Shown: in pieces, positions 1 through 7,192 of the stretch
Numbering within the stretch: position 1 is the first letter of the stretch
Layout: the number at the start of each line of letters is the position of its first letter
NCBI GenBank assembly: GCA_005777405.1
Contig: SXMH01000166.1
Coordinates: 1-43,530 of the forward strand
DNA: 43,530 nt
Reading direction: 5' to 3'
Source: Actinomycetota bacterium
GTDB taxonomy: Bacteria > Actinomycetota > Actinomycetes > Actinomycetales > Microbacteriaceae
The notes under the pieces: model-generated
The model's database searches: none
Told to the model about the DNA's origin: nothing
What the model saw: the letters and a program-made list of their open reading frames with translations, nothing else
Translations under genes and position numbers: made by a program

Positions 1-52
1 AGGCGATGCCGACGCGCTCGCCGACGGGCAGGGAAGTCAAGACCTTGGACAC
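1..52 (-). CDS. argG: Argininosuccinate synthase, N-terminal 17 codons only (runs off the window)
   Basis: The minus strand from a GTG at 50-52 reads MSKVLTSLPVGERVGIA and then leaves the window. This is the N-terminus I know from actinobacterial argininosuccinate synthases, where it leads into the ATP-binding SGGLDTS loop, which lies outside this window. The enzyme joins citrulline and aspartate in arginine biosynthesis in the cytoplasm. The start is supported by a TAGGCT hexamer exactly 6 nt upstream, the leaderless layout used by many genes here. It lies 66 bp downstream of the histidine kinase on the same strand, but its own promoter suggests it is a separate unit. The ORF track does not list it. 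The identification rests on 17 residues plus promoter placement. Confidence 0.85.
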   Translation of the reverse strand, partial: MSKVLTSLPVGERVGIA

Positions 53-58
53 GCATCA

Positions 59-64
59 AGCCTA
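59..64 (-). promoter_or_regulatory. argG -10 element, leaderless type
   Basis: TAGGCT on the minus strand lies 6 nt before the GTG, so transcription should begin at or next to the start codon. An inverted repeat, TTGCCA-G-TGGCAA (97-109), sits farther upstream. It could be an operator but does not resemble an ARG box that I know. Confidence 0.6.
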
Positions 65-118
65 TCGGCGTCAGATCGTCGCCAGACCCCTGGCGCTTGC
101 CAGTGGCAAAGCCGCTCG

Positions 119-2149
119 CTACGACTTCTCGATCGCTGCGGGGAACGTCACCGTGAAGCGCGAGCCAGCACCCAGCTCGCTCGTCACCGTCAGCCCTCCG
201 CCAAGAAGATCAGCGAGGCGTCGGCTCAGGGCCAGCCCGAGACCCGTGCCGTCATGTCGTCGCGAGAGCGAGGCGTCGGCCTGCTCGAATGGCTCGAAGA
301 TGCGCTCAAGATCGTCGGCCGCGACGCCGATGCCCGTATCCCATACCGTCACGGCGACGGCACCCTTCGCCGGCAGAGCCTCGATTCCGATTCGGCCACC
401 CGTCGGCGTGACCTTCAGCGCATTCGAGAGCAGGTTAAGCAGGATCTGTCGAGCTCGGAGCGCGTCGACGTGCACGAACGGAAGGTCGTCGGCGACATGC
501 ACACTCACCGTCAGACCTTTGCCCGCGGCGAGCTCGCCCACAAGGCCGAGAGCACTGGTGACAATCTCATTCGGGTCGACGTCGGCGAAGACCGGTTGCA
601 GCTTATGGGCTTCTGCCTTCGCCAGGTCGAGGATGGTGGAGATCACGTCGAGGAGGTGACGCCCGCTTGACTCGATCTGCTCCAGATACCCCTGCTGCTT
701 GGGGGTGAGTTTGCCGTGTGTCCCGCGTTGGAGCACAGCCGACAGCCCAATGACAGCGTTGAGTGGAGTTCGAAGTTCGTGGCTCATGCCCGACAGCAAC
801 TCGTCCTTCGCGCGAGCAGCGCTCTGGGCGATGTCTCTCGCCGACATCAAAGCCTTCTCGATCTCTTTGCGCGCAGCGATGTCACGAGCAATGAGGGTGG
901 TCACACTCGAGTCGTTGTACTCTCCGTGCACGAGTGTCGCCTCGATGGGCCGGACAACGCCGTCGGCGCGCAGCAACGGCAACTCGACAATCTCGCCGCG
1001 CTCAAGAGCGAGGAGAGAGTGCTCTACTGTCTCCCGGAGCCGCTCAGGTGGAATGAATCGGCGGAGCGGGGTGCCGACGATGTCGCTGGCCTCCAGACCC
1101 ACAAGCTGCGCCGCCGCACGATTCGCGAACAGGATCGTGCCGAAGTCGCGAAACGTCACGATAGCGTCGGCGGCCTGTTCGACGATCGAGCGATGCAGTG
1201 CTTCCTGTCGTTTGTTCCGCTCATGAGCCTTGACCCGCTCACGCTCGATGGTGGCTGCCTCGATCAGGCTTCCGACCGTCGATGCGAGCGGGGCCAAGAA
1301 GTGCACCAGCTCGTCATCGAATCCGCCTTCGCGATTCGCGAGCGCGAGCATTCCCATGACTTCGCCGCCCTTGCGAATAGGGAGACCGAAGAACGTGGTG
1401 AGAGGTGGATGACCGTGTGGACGTCCTGCGGCCCGCGTGTCGGTCGAGACGCTGTTGGAAATGACGGGCGCGTCGTCGGTGATGACGCGGCCGAAGAGCG
1501 TGTCGAGATTGTGAAACTCCATACCGCGAGGACCGTGTTCGGCATACATGGCGCGGGTCACATCGTTCCATGAGATGTCAGACATCGCCCACGTGCGCAG
1601 GAAGGGGCCGTCGTCATCGTGCAGCAGCTGCGCGATGAAGCCGTACTCGCTGCGAGTCGTGCGCAAGAGCTCATCGAGCAACCCGTCGAACAGCTCCCCC
1701 AGGTCGACGCCGGCCAGGTAACGATCTTGCATGCGCGTGAGCGAATCGAGTAGAGCGTTCGACTGTTGCAATCGAGCGTCGACGGCGTGCAACGAGCTGA
1801 CGTCCTCCATGACGCCCTCGAAGTAGGCGACAGATCCATCTTCTTCGCGCACAGCATGAGACGACACGCGCACCCACCTCGTCGAGCCGTCGAGACAGTG
1901 GAGCTCGAGGTCCTCGACGGGAATCTCCATTCCCGCTTCCGCTCGCTGTACGAGCCAGTCTCGTCGTGCAGGATCGGCGTAGATGCTGCGAACGTCGAGG
2001 GCAGCGAGCTCGTCGAACGATGTCGCACCCAGAAGTTTGACGAGCGCTCGATTGCCCGCGACGAAACGGCCTTCGGACGTGGTGCGATACACGGCGGCGG
2101 GCAATCCGGCGACGAGCTCGCCCAGCACCTCCGGTCGCAGCCCGGTCAC
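119..2149 (-). CDS. Soluble PAS-GAF-PAS sensor histidine kinase
   Basis: This 676-aa cytoplasmic kinase has no membrane segment. The order is an N-terminal PAS/PAC (about 1-125), a GAF domain (about 145-300), a second PAS (about 315-430), HisKA with the phospho-acceptor in SHELRTPLNAVIGL (about 455), and a C-terminal HATPase with DTGIGV and GTGLGLAL boxes. All catalytic boxes look intact. Its GTG start overlaps the stop of the XRE-receiver gene (GTGA), so the two are translationally coupled and are the obvious cognate pair. The lack of transmembrane segments points to a cytoplasmic, redox, light or small-molecule signal, but I see no residue that fixes the ligand. It is the last gene of the polysaccharide cluster. 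Confidence 0.93.
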   Translation of the reverse strand: MTGLRPEVLGELVAGLPAAVYRTTSEGRFVAGNRALVKLLGATSFDELAALDVRSIYADPARRDWLVQRAEAGMEIPVEDLELHCLDGSTRWVRVSSHAVREEDGSVAYFEGVMEDVSSLHAVDARLQQSNALLDSLTRMQDRYLAGVDLGELFDGLLDELLRTTRSEYGFIAQLLHDDDGPFLRTWAMSDISWNDVTRAMYAEHGPRGMEFHNLDTLFGRVITDDAPVISNSVSTDTRAAGRPHGHPPLTTFFGLPIRKGGEVMGMLALANREGGFDDELVHFLAPLASTVGSLIEAATIERERVKAHERNKRQEALHRSIVEQAADAIVTFRDFGTILFANRAAAQLVGLEASDIVGTPLRRFIPPERLRETVEHSLLALERGEIVELPLLRADGVVRPIEATLVHGEYNDSSVTTLIARDIAARKEIEKALMSARDIAQSAARAKDELLSGMSHELRTPLNAVIGLSAVLQRGTHGKLTPKQQGYLEQIESSGRHLLDVISTILDLAKAEAHKLQPVFADVDPNEIVTSALGLVGELAAGKGLTVSVHVADDLPFVHVDALRARQILLNLLSNALKVTPTGGRIGIEALPAKGAVAVTVWDTGIGVAADDLERIFEPFEQADASLSRRHDGTGLGLALSRRLADLLGGGLTVTSELGAGSRFTVTFPAAIEKS

Positions 2150-2712
2150 CGCGCTGAGACCTCCGACAGCGACTGGGCGATGACAGACGTGAGTGTGTCG
2201 AGTTCAAGCGGCTTGGCGATGACGGCGTTGCCCAGCGCGGCGGCTCGAGAGAGAACGTCAGGGCTCTGAGACGCAGTGACGAACACCACACGAAGCTCTC
2301 CGAGGCCCTCCACCGATGGCAGTCGTCGCGCAACCTCGAGGCCATCGATGCCGGGCATCATGATGTCAAGGAAGAGCAAGCTCGGTTGCAAGGAGCCGCA
2401 TTTCACGAGCCCCTCCCACCCGTCCAGCGCCGACTCGACCGAGACCGCTGCGTCGAGATCGGTCGCCGCTGCCCGCACCAGCTCAGCGGTCACGGGATCA
2501 TCATCGATCACCAGCACGACCAACTCATGCACGATATCGAGCTCGGCGGCGAGTTCTTCGAGAGTGCGGCGATGTCGCGGAGTCGGCTCGCTGCGACCGC
2601 GCTCCCACGCGTTGATGGTGGGGTACGACACGCCCAGCCGACGAGCCAAACCTTCCTGAGTGTCGCCATTGGCCGCTCGGATGCGAGATACCAGGTCAGT
2701 GGTGGGAAGCAT
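2146..2712 (-). CDS. XRE-type HTH fused to a C-terminal receiver domain (response regulator with inverted domain order)
   Basis: This 188-aa protein has an XRE/Cro HTH in residues about 4-60 (TQEGLARRLGVSYPTINAWE) followed by a full receiver domain. The receiver shows the acidic pair in VIDDDP, the phospho-acceptor Asp in LFLDIMMPG, the Thr of VFVTAS and the Lys of IAKPLE. Canonical response regulators put the receiver first, so the order is reversed. The track starts at a GTG at 2721. I prefer the ATG at 2712, which follows GTGGGA and leaves room for the promoter-like element at 2722-2743. Its stop overlaps the kinase start. It is the best local candidate to read the shared operator seen at three places in this cluster; that role is inference. 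Confidence 0.88.
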   Translation of the reverse strand: MLPTTDLVSRIRAANGDTQEGLARRLGVSYPTINAWERGRSEPTPRHRRTLEELAAELDIVHELVVLVIDDDPVTAELVRAAATDLDAAVSVESALDGWEGLVKCGSLQPSLLFLDIMMPGIDGLEVARRLPSVEGLGELRVVFVTASQSPDVLSRAAALGNAVIAKPLELDTLTSVIAQSLSEVSAR

Positions 2713-2721
2713 GATTCCCAC

Positions 2722-2743
2722 TCTACAAAACTTTATGAACTAG
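2722..2743 (-). promoter_or_regulatory. Third, weaker copy of the cluster operator-promoter, upstream of the XRE-receiver gene
   Basis: The minus strand has a TGTAGA -10-like hexamer (2722-2727) and an ATAAAGT core (2730-2736) at the same 8-nt offset as in the copies at 4741 and 12128. The flanking GCACT arm is degenerate and no good -35 is visible. Transcription from here would begin only a few nt before the ATG at 2712. Confidence 0.45.
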
Positions 2744-3940
2744 CTGCTCCACCGAATCGCAGGCTTCCCCATGCAGAAGGGCTGTCGGTGAGCCGTGAAC
2801 GATGGCACCGATGTGCAAGAGATACCAATCGGTCACTTCGTCGAGCGACAGACCCATGGCGGCCGTGTGATTGGTCGCTGCAATGCGCGCTCTTTGCTCA
2901 GGGTCGTCGAGGAGGGCGGCGATCGCTCGAGCGAGATCAGCGGTGTCGTGGGGCTCGAAGAACGCGCCCGTGTAGCCCTCGTCGACAATGAGATCTTCGA
3001 GGTCGCCGAGTCGCGGAAGGATGGGAGGGCATCCGAACGCCCCCGCCTGATGCAACACCCCGGAGCTGCCCGTCGTGGCGGTATAGGGAAACACCGTCAC
3101 CGTGGCCCCGCGGAAGGTGCGCTCGACGGATTCTTCTGGCACGTAGCCGATGAAAAGCACGTCGTCACCTCCGAGCTCTTCTTCGACCCGCGCGAGGTAA
3201 CCGGGAGTGTTGGGGCTATCGGTGCCCGCGATGACGAGCGTGAGGCCAGGTCTCCGCAACAAGCGCACTGCCTCGATGAGCGACTCGACCTTCTTGTAGG
3301 TGCCGAACTTGCCGAACGTCATGACAACGTGTTCAGCATTGCCACCGTGAGCGGGCGCCACGGGTGCACCAAAGGCGCCGTGGGGAGTCAGCGCGACGTT
3401 CAACGCCCCGTACTTCGAGCGCAACACCTCGACATAGCGAGGCATCGTCGTGGTCACGAGGGTCGACCGCAGCACCAGCCAGGTGAGCAACGTGCCGATT
3501 GCGCGCAGCACCGCCTCGGTCGGTCGTGACGATCGAAAGCCCGCCGCAGCGAGGTCGACCGTCTCGACGATGTTGTGCATGAGCGTAATCACGGGCACGC
3601 CAGCACTCCTTAAGGCGAGGGGCGTGAGCAATCCCAGCGCGGCTGAGACCCGCGAGGCACCGAAACTGCCGAAGTGCGCATTGATGATGACGATGTCGGC
3701 ACCCATCGCGCGAGCCTCGCGGGCGAGTCTCACGGGGGTTGTGAGAGCGTTGAATCGCCAGGCACGACGAAGCTCGACTCCGTCGATGGACGGGTAATCG
3801 AGAGGGAGATCTTCGACGAGCGCGACGACGCGCACGCCGGTCTTGCGTCCGAGCGACGCCAGCAGGTGCAAGCCGTACTCGGCGAGCGTCGTGCCACTCG
3901 GACTCAACGCCGTCACGACCGCAATGGTCGTCTCACGCAT
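2723..3940 (-). CDS. GT4-family glycosyltransferase (GT-B fold)
   Basis: This 405-aa protein fits glycosyltransferase group 1. It has an N-terminal Rossmann half, then MTFGKFGTYKKVESLIEAVR, the usual start of the donor-binding half (about 225), and a region TTGSSGVLHQAGAFGCPPI at the position of the family's nucleotide-sugar-binding EX7E-like motif. No signal peptide or clear membrane segment is seen. It likely adds a sugar to a lipid-linked intermediate on the cytoplasmic membrane face. The ATG overlaps the 3' end of the GT2 gene by 8 bp, so the two are co-translated, and it ends 11 bp before the XRE-receiver start. The sugar donor and acceptor cannot be read from the sequence. Confidence 0.88.
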   Translation of the reverse strand: MRETTIAVVTALSPSGTTLAEYGLHLLASLGRKTGVRVVALVEDLPLDYPSIDGVELRRAWRFNALTTPVRLAREARAMGADIVIINAHFGSFGASRVSAALGLLTPLALRSAGVPVITLMHNIVETVDLAAAGFRSSRPTEAVLRAIGTLLTWLVLRSTLVTTTMPRYVEVLRSKYGALNVALTPHGAFGAPVAPAHGGNAEHVVMTFGKFGTYKKVESLIEAVRLLRRPGLTLVIAGTDSPNTPGYLARVEEELGGDDVLFIGYVPEESVERTFRGATVTVFPYTATTGSSGVLHQAGAFGCPPILPRLGDLEDLIVDEGYTGAFFEPHDTADLARAIAALLDDPEQRARIAATNHTAAMGLSLDEVTDWYLLHIGAIVHGSPTALLHGEACDSVEQLVHKVL

Positions 3941-4718
3941 GGCGGTACGCTCCGTTCAGACTGCGGAAACGAATACGCACGATCGACAACACGAAGCGCA
4001 CTGCTTCGCGACTCGGGTGCACTGTCGAGCCCGGGGCGTCGAACCAGCGCACCGGCACCTCCGCGATGACGTAGCCGAATCTCTCGGCGAGATGCAGCAT
4101 CTCGAGATCGAACGAGAAGCCATCGACGGTCTGCGCGGTGCTGATGCGATGTGCCGCCTCAGCCGTGAACAGTTTGAAGCCGCACTGAGTGTCGGCGACT
4201 CCGATGCCGAGACCGACACGAACCAGCGCCCGCAGCCCTGCCGTGAGCGTACGACGCACGAGAGTGCGATTCGCGACATCGGCCCCGACGACCGCCCGCG
4301 AGCCGATCGCCACATCGGCGCCTGCCTCAATGCGGGCGATGAGGCCGTCGAGCTGATCGGCTGGCGTCGCATTGTCGGCGTCGGCGAAAAGCACCATTCG
4401 CCCGCGTGCGACAGCGAATCCACGCTTCACCGCCGACCCCTTTCCCTCGTTCGCGGGCGCTTCGACGACTCGTACGTTGGCATGGTCGAGTACGTCGATG
4501 AGCGCGCGCGTGGCGTCACGAGAGCCGTCATCCGACACGATGAGCTCCCAGGTCAGGGAAGAGAGTGCAAGGTGCGCGGCGAAGGCGCCGATGGTCGGCA
4601 CGATGCGCGATTGTTCGTTGTAGGCCGGGATGACGATGCTCAGATCGATCGGGCCAGTCTGTGCGATATCGCGCCAGGCCGCATAGGCCGCGTAGGCCGA
4701 TTCGGGTGTGTTGGTCAA
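3933..4718 (-). CDS. GT2-family glycosyltransferase, dolichyl/polyprenyl-phosphate sugar synthase-like
   Basis: This 261-aa GT-A enzyme opens with LSIVIPAYNEQSRI (about 24), followed by VSDDGSRDAT, the acidic FADADNATP metal site and the GSR motif typical of dolichyl-phosphate glucosyl/mannosyltransferases (ALG5/DPM1-like). CGFKLF and the late WFDAPGST also fit that group. It lacks the C-terminal membrane helices of some relatives. It probably makes a polyprenyl-phosphate sugar used by a membrane transferase. The start is a TTG at 4718 with GGAGGG about 5 nt upstream. The 42-bp gap to the flippase holds a promoter with the shared operator, so this gene and the GT4 can be transcribed separately from the upstream genes. 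Confidence 0.88.
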   Translation of the reverse strand: MTNTPESAYAAYAAWRDIAQTGPIDLSIVIPAYNEQSRIVPTIGAFAAHLALSSLTWELIVSDDGSRDATRALIDVLDHANVRVVEAPANEGKGSAVKRGFAVARGRMVLFADADNATPADQLDGLIARIEAGADVAIGSRAVVGADVANRTLVRRTLTAGLRALVRVGLGIGVADTQCGFKLFTAEAAHRISTAQTVDGFSFDLEMLHLAERFGYVIAEVPVRWFDAPGSTVHPSREAVRFVLSIVRIRFRSLNGAYRHA

Positions 4719-4740
4719 AGTACCCTCCGGGTCGCATAAC

Positions 4741-4768
4741 TCTATAGCACTTTATATTGTCTAGTCAA
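4741..4768 (-). promoter_or_regulatory. Second copy of the cluster operator-promoter, upstream of the two glycosyltransferases
   Basis: On the minus strand a TTGACT -35 (4763-4768, inside the last codons of the flippase gene) and a TATAGA -10 (4741-4746) are separated by 16 bp. The spacer (4747-4762) carries ATAAAGTGC next to the -10, identical to one arm and centre of the perfect palindrome at 12134-12147. The other arm (GACAA) has diverged. An AT-rich run like this is very rare in this GC-rich window. Confidence 0.7.
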
Positions 4769-6023
4769 GAGGTCGATCGGCACGCCGTCGAGCGCGCCGG
4801 GCGAGGGCCAGCGTCATCATCGCTGTGAGGATGGCCGCGGTGCCGACCACTTGACCTTGCGCGAGGGCTTCGGGGCTGCGGGCCCACAGCCCGAGCGCAG
4901 CAGTTTGCACGACAGCCCCCACCATGAGCACGATGGGCCCCGCGAGCCGGGCCCTCGCCAGGTCGGCGGCAGCGACGAGGTTCGCGATAGCGAAGAGCGA
5001 GGTGGCCACGAGGTACGGCACGAGCAGGTGCCCTGCGGCCGCGTAGTTGTTGCCGAACAGCGCGCGCACGAGCGCGTTGCCCTCGAGCAACGCCACCCCG
5101 ACGGCCCCTCCCCCGACGCTGGCGATGATCGCGACTGCAGTCACGAACGCCCTGCGACGATGCGATGGAGTGCTCGATCCCGAGGCGATCACCGGAAAGA
5201 CGACGTGCACGACCGACCACGAGACGAAGAACACCGACCGACCGAGCACCGCCGCCGCGGCATAGACTCCCGCGACCTGGGCATCGAGCACGGCCTTCGC
5301 GATGATGAGGTCGGCATTGTTGAGCAGGGTCTGACCCAGCAGCAGCACCATCGCCGCGATGACGGCCGGACGCACGACCGACCACGGCAGACCCTCGGGG
5401 CGGGGCGATCGGGCCTGGCGCTGGCCCCGTGCACGGGCGATCGCCGCCGAGGCAAGAAACGAGAGAAAGATGCCGACGGATGCGCCGATCACGCCGAGCC
5501 CCGCGGCGACGAGCGCGAGCACCACGACGACTCGCACGCCTGCCTCGACCCCGTAGCTCAGCGCGAGTCGCCCGAACCGCAGCTGACCTTGCAGCGCGCC
5601 GCGGTGCACCGCCTGCACGAAATAGACCGGGAGTCCGAGAGACACGATGACGAGCATCCACGGGTTGGCCACGTTCACGGCGTCAGCGAAGTGCCACGCC
5701 CCACCGCCGAGCACGAGCACTGCGAGCGCGCCGGCACCGAGAGCACCGCGCACGAGAGTGCGACGCACCGCTTCGATCGACGCGGGGTCAGCGGCGACCG
5801 ACTTCGAGGCGACGAGTTGCAAGGTGGCCGCGATGACAGCTGCCGCGAGCACGATCGTGATGGCGAGCGAAGCGTCACCGAACGCCGCAGGCTCGAGCAG
5901 TCGGGCGAGGGCAAAGTTGAGCGCGTAATTGGCCGCGCTCACCGCCAGCATCGTGGTCGACAGGAGCGCAGTGCCCGCGACCACGGTGCGCGCGCTCGGG
6001 CGACGAGGTGTCGTGGCGGTCAT
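4761..6023 (-). CDS. Wzx-like polysaccharide flippase (MOP superfamily)
   Basis: About twelve hydrophobic segments run through this 420-aa protein, starting with VVAGTALLSTTMLAVSAANY, in the layout of O-antigen/teichoic-acid flippases of the MOP exporter superfamily. It would move lipid-linked oligosaccharide across the cytoplasmic membrane. The track starts at 6044. I use the ATG at 6021-6023 because it overlaps the stop of the pyruvyl transferase gene as ATGA, matching the coupling in the rest of the operon. Its last codons contain the -35 of the next promoter. The substrate is unknown. The nearest alternative is another MOP-type exporter. Confidence 0.85.
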   Translation of the reverse strand: MTATTPRRPSARTVVAGTALLSTTMLAVSAANYALNFALARLLEPAAFGDASLAITIVLAAAVIAATLQLVASKSVAADPASIEAVRRTLVRGALGAGALAVLVLGGGAWHFADAVNVANPWMLVIVSLGLPVYFVQAVHRGALQGQLRFGRLALSYGVEAGVRVVVVLALVAAGLGVIGASVGIFLSFLASAAIARARGQRQARSPRPEGLPWSVVRPAVIAAMVLLLGQTLLNNADLIIAKAVLDAQVAGVYAAAAVLGRSVFFVSWSVVHVVFPVIASGSSTPSHRRRAFVTAVAIIASVGGGAVGVALLEGNALVRALFGNNYAAAGHLLVPYLVATSLFAIANLVAAADLARARLAGPIVLMVGAVVQTAALGLWARSPEALAQGQVVGTAAILTAMMTLALARRARRRADRPLD

Positions 6024-7192
6024 GCGCGCACCCCCGCGAGCCACGTGCGGGCCAGATCGAAGCCCGCGCGCGCCCTCACTGTGAGCGGTTCGACCGCGCG
6101 CTCGAGCGCTGCCCTGGCATGGCGCCTGTCGTTGGCCACGCGCGTGATCGTCTCGCGCACCTGAGCCGCCGTGAAAGGTGCACCGAGATCGATGCTCACG
6201 TCGTCGAGCTCGAGCGCGCTGGCGATCTGCCGCACTTTCACGTCGTAGGCGAGGGGAATGACGGGCACGCCGAGCTTGGCACTCGTGATGATGGCGTGGA
6301 GGCGCTCGGCAACCACGAGATCGCAGTGCTCAATGATGCGTGCCACCTCGGCGATCGCATCCGGGCGATGCTCGATGAACGGCACGGGGGCGATGCGCTC
6401 GGCGAAGTCACGCAGCACGGTGGCGTCGTCGTAGGCCTTGCCGCGCGACTGCATGGGCAGCCCGTGCACCTCGATGCTGCGTTCGGCGGCGAGCTCCCGC
6501 ACCGCCAAGGCCAAAGTCTCGACGACGTGCTCCCAGGTCTCCGGCGTGTCGATGTCGTGATTGAGACTCAGCCCGATGCGCAGTGCGCCGTTCTCGACCG
6601 CGGGCTGAGCGACTGCCCCCCGCAGCCACTCCGGCTCGACGGAGAAGACCGCGTCGGTCGAACTCACGACAGAGCGACCCACACCGATGCGCTCGGAGAG
6701 CTGCGCCGATGCGGCGTCTCGCACGGTCACGAGCGTCACCTGACGCAGAATGAGCGCCGCGAGCCGACGGCCGCGCCGAGTGCGGATGGGCCCGATCCCG
6801 ATGTTGAGCATGGCGATGGGCGCGCGACCCATCCACCGCGTGGCCGTGACGACAGCGAGAATCATGAGGAGGGTTGCATAGCGAGGGCGGCCCGTGGCCG
6901 CCGACAGCTCTTTCAGAATGCTGCCGCCGGCGAACACGACAGCATCAGCTCGGCGCAGATGGCGCAGCAGCGGCAACCTGTCGCCCGCCGTATCGATCAG
7001 CTCGACTCGAGAGGTGCCGTCGAGCCGCAATGCCGTGTCTACCGGGTCGTAGGTGTTGACGACGTACTCGTGCTGCGCGCCGAGCTGCAGCAAGAAGGTG
7101 GCCAGCAGCAACTCATCGCCCAGGTTGTACTGCCCGTGCGTGCCGAGCAGAACAATGCGGGTAGGACGGTCGGGCACGCGGGGGTCAGTCAT
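6020..7192 (-). CDS. Polysaccharide pyruvyl transferase family protein (CsaB/WcaK-like)
   Basis: This 390-aa protein has the family's N-terminal signature LLGTHGQYNLGDELLL and the C-terminal AERLHAIITSAKLGVPVIPL, which carries the conserved Arg-Leu-His of PF04230. Known members transfer pyruvate from phosphoenolpyruvate to sugars as a ketal, which puts acidic groups on exopolysaccharide or secondary cell-wall polymers. The start overlaps the end of the large membrane protein by 8 bp and the end overlaps the flippase start by 4 bp. In this cluster it most likely decorates the polymer that the flippase exports. Some relatives act as plain glycosyl or phosphate-linked transferases, so the exact reaction is not certain. 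Confidence 0.85.
   Translation of the reverse strand: MTDPRVPDRPTRIVLLGTHGQYNLGDELLLATFLLQLGAQHEYVVNTYDPVDTALRLDGTSRVELIDTAGDRLPLLRHLRRADAVVFAGGSILKELSAATGRPRYATLLMILAVVTATRWMGRAPIAMLNIGIGPIRTRRGRRLAALILRQVTLVTVRDAASAQLSERIGVGRSVVSSTDAVFSVEPEWLRGAVAQPAVENGALRIGLSLNHDIDTPETWEHVVETLALAVRELAAERSIEVHGLPMQSRGKAYDDATVLRDFAERIAPVPFIEHRPDAIAEVARIIEHCDLVVAERLHAIITSAKLGVPVIPLAYDVKVRQIASALELDDVSIDLGAPFTAAQVRETITRVANDRRHARAALERAVEPLTVRARAGFDLARTWLAGVRA

Noticed and set aside
97-109. TTGCCA-G-TGGCAA as an ArgR operator for argG
   Set aside because: It does not match an ARG box I know, and a 6-bp inverted repeat can occur by chance.
4851-6164. 437-aa plus-strand ORF opposite the flippase gene
   Set aside because: It is rich in Arg/His/Asp, has no motifs and is a shadow of the GC-biased flippase frame. 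The same holds for 6008-7270, 8406-9515, 716-1573 and 18720-20045.
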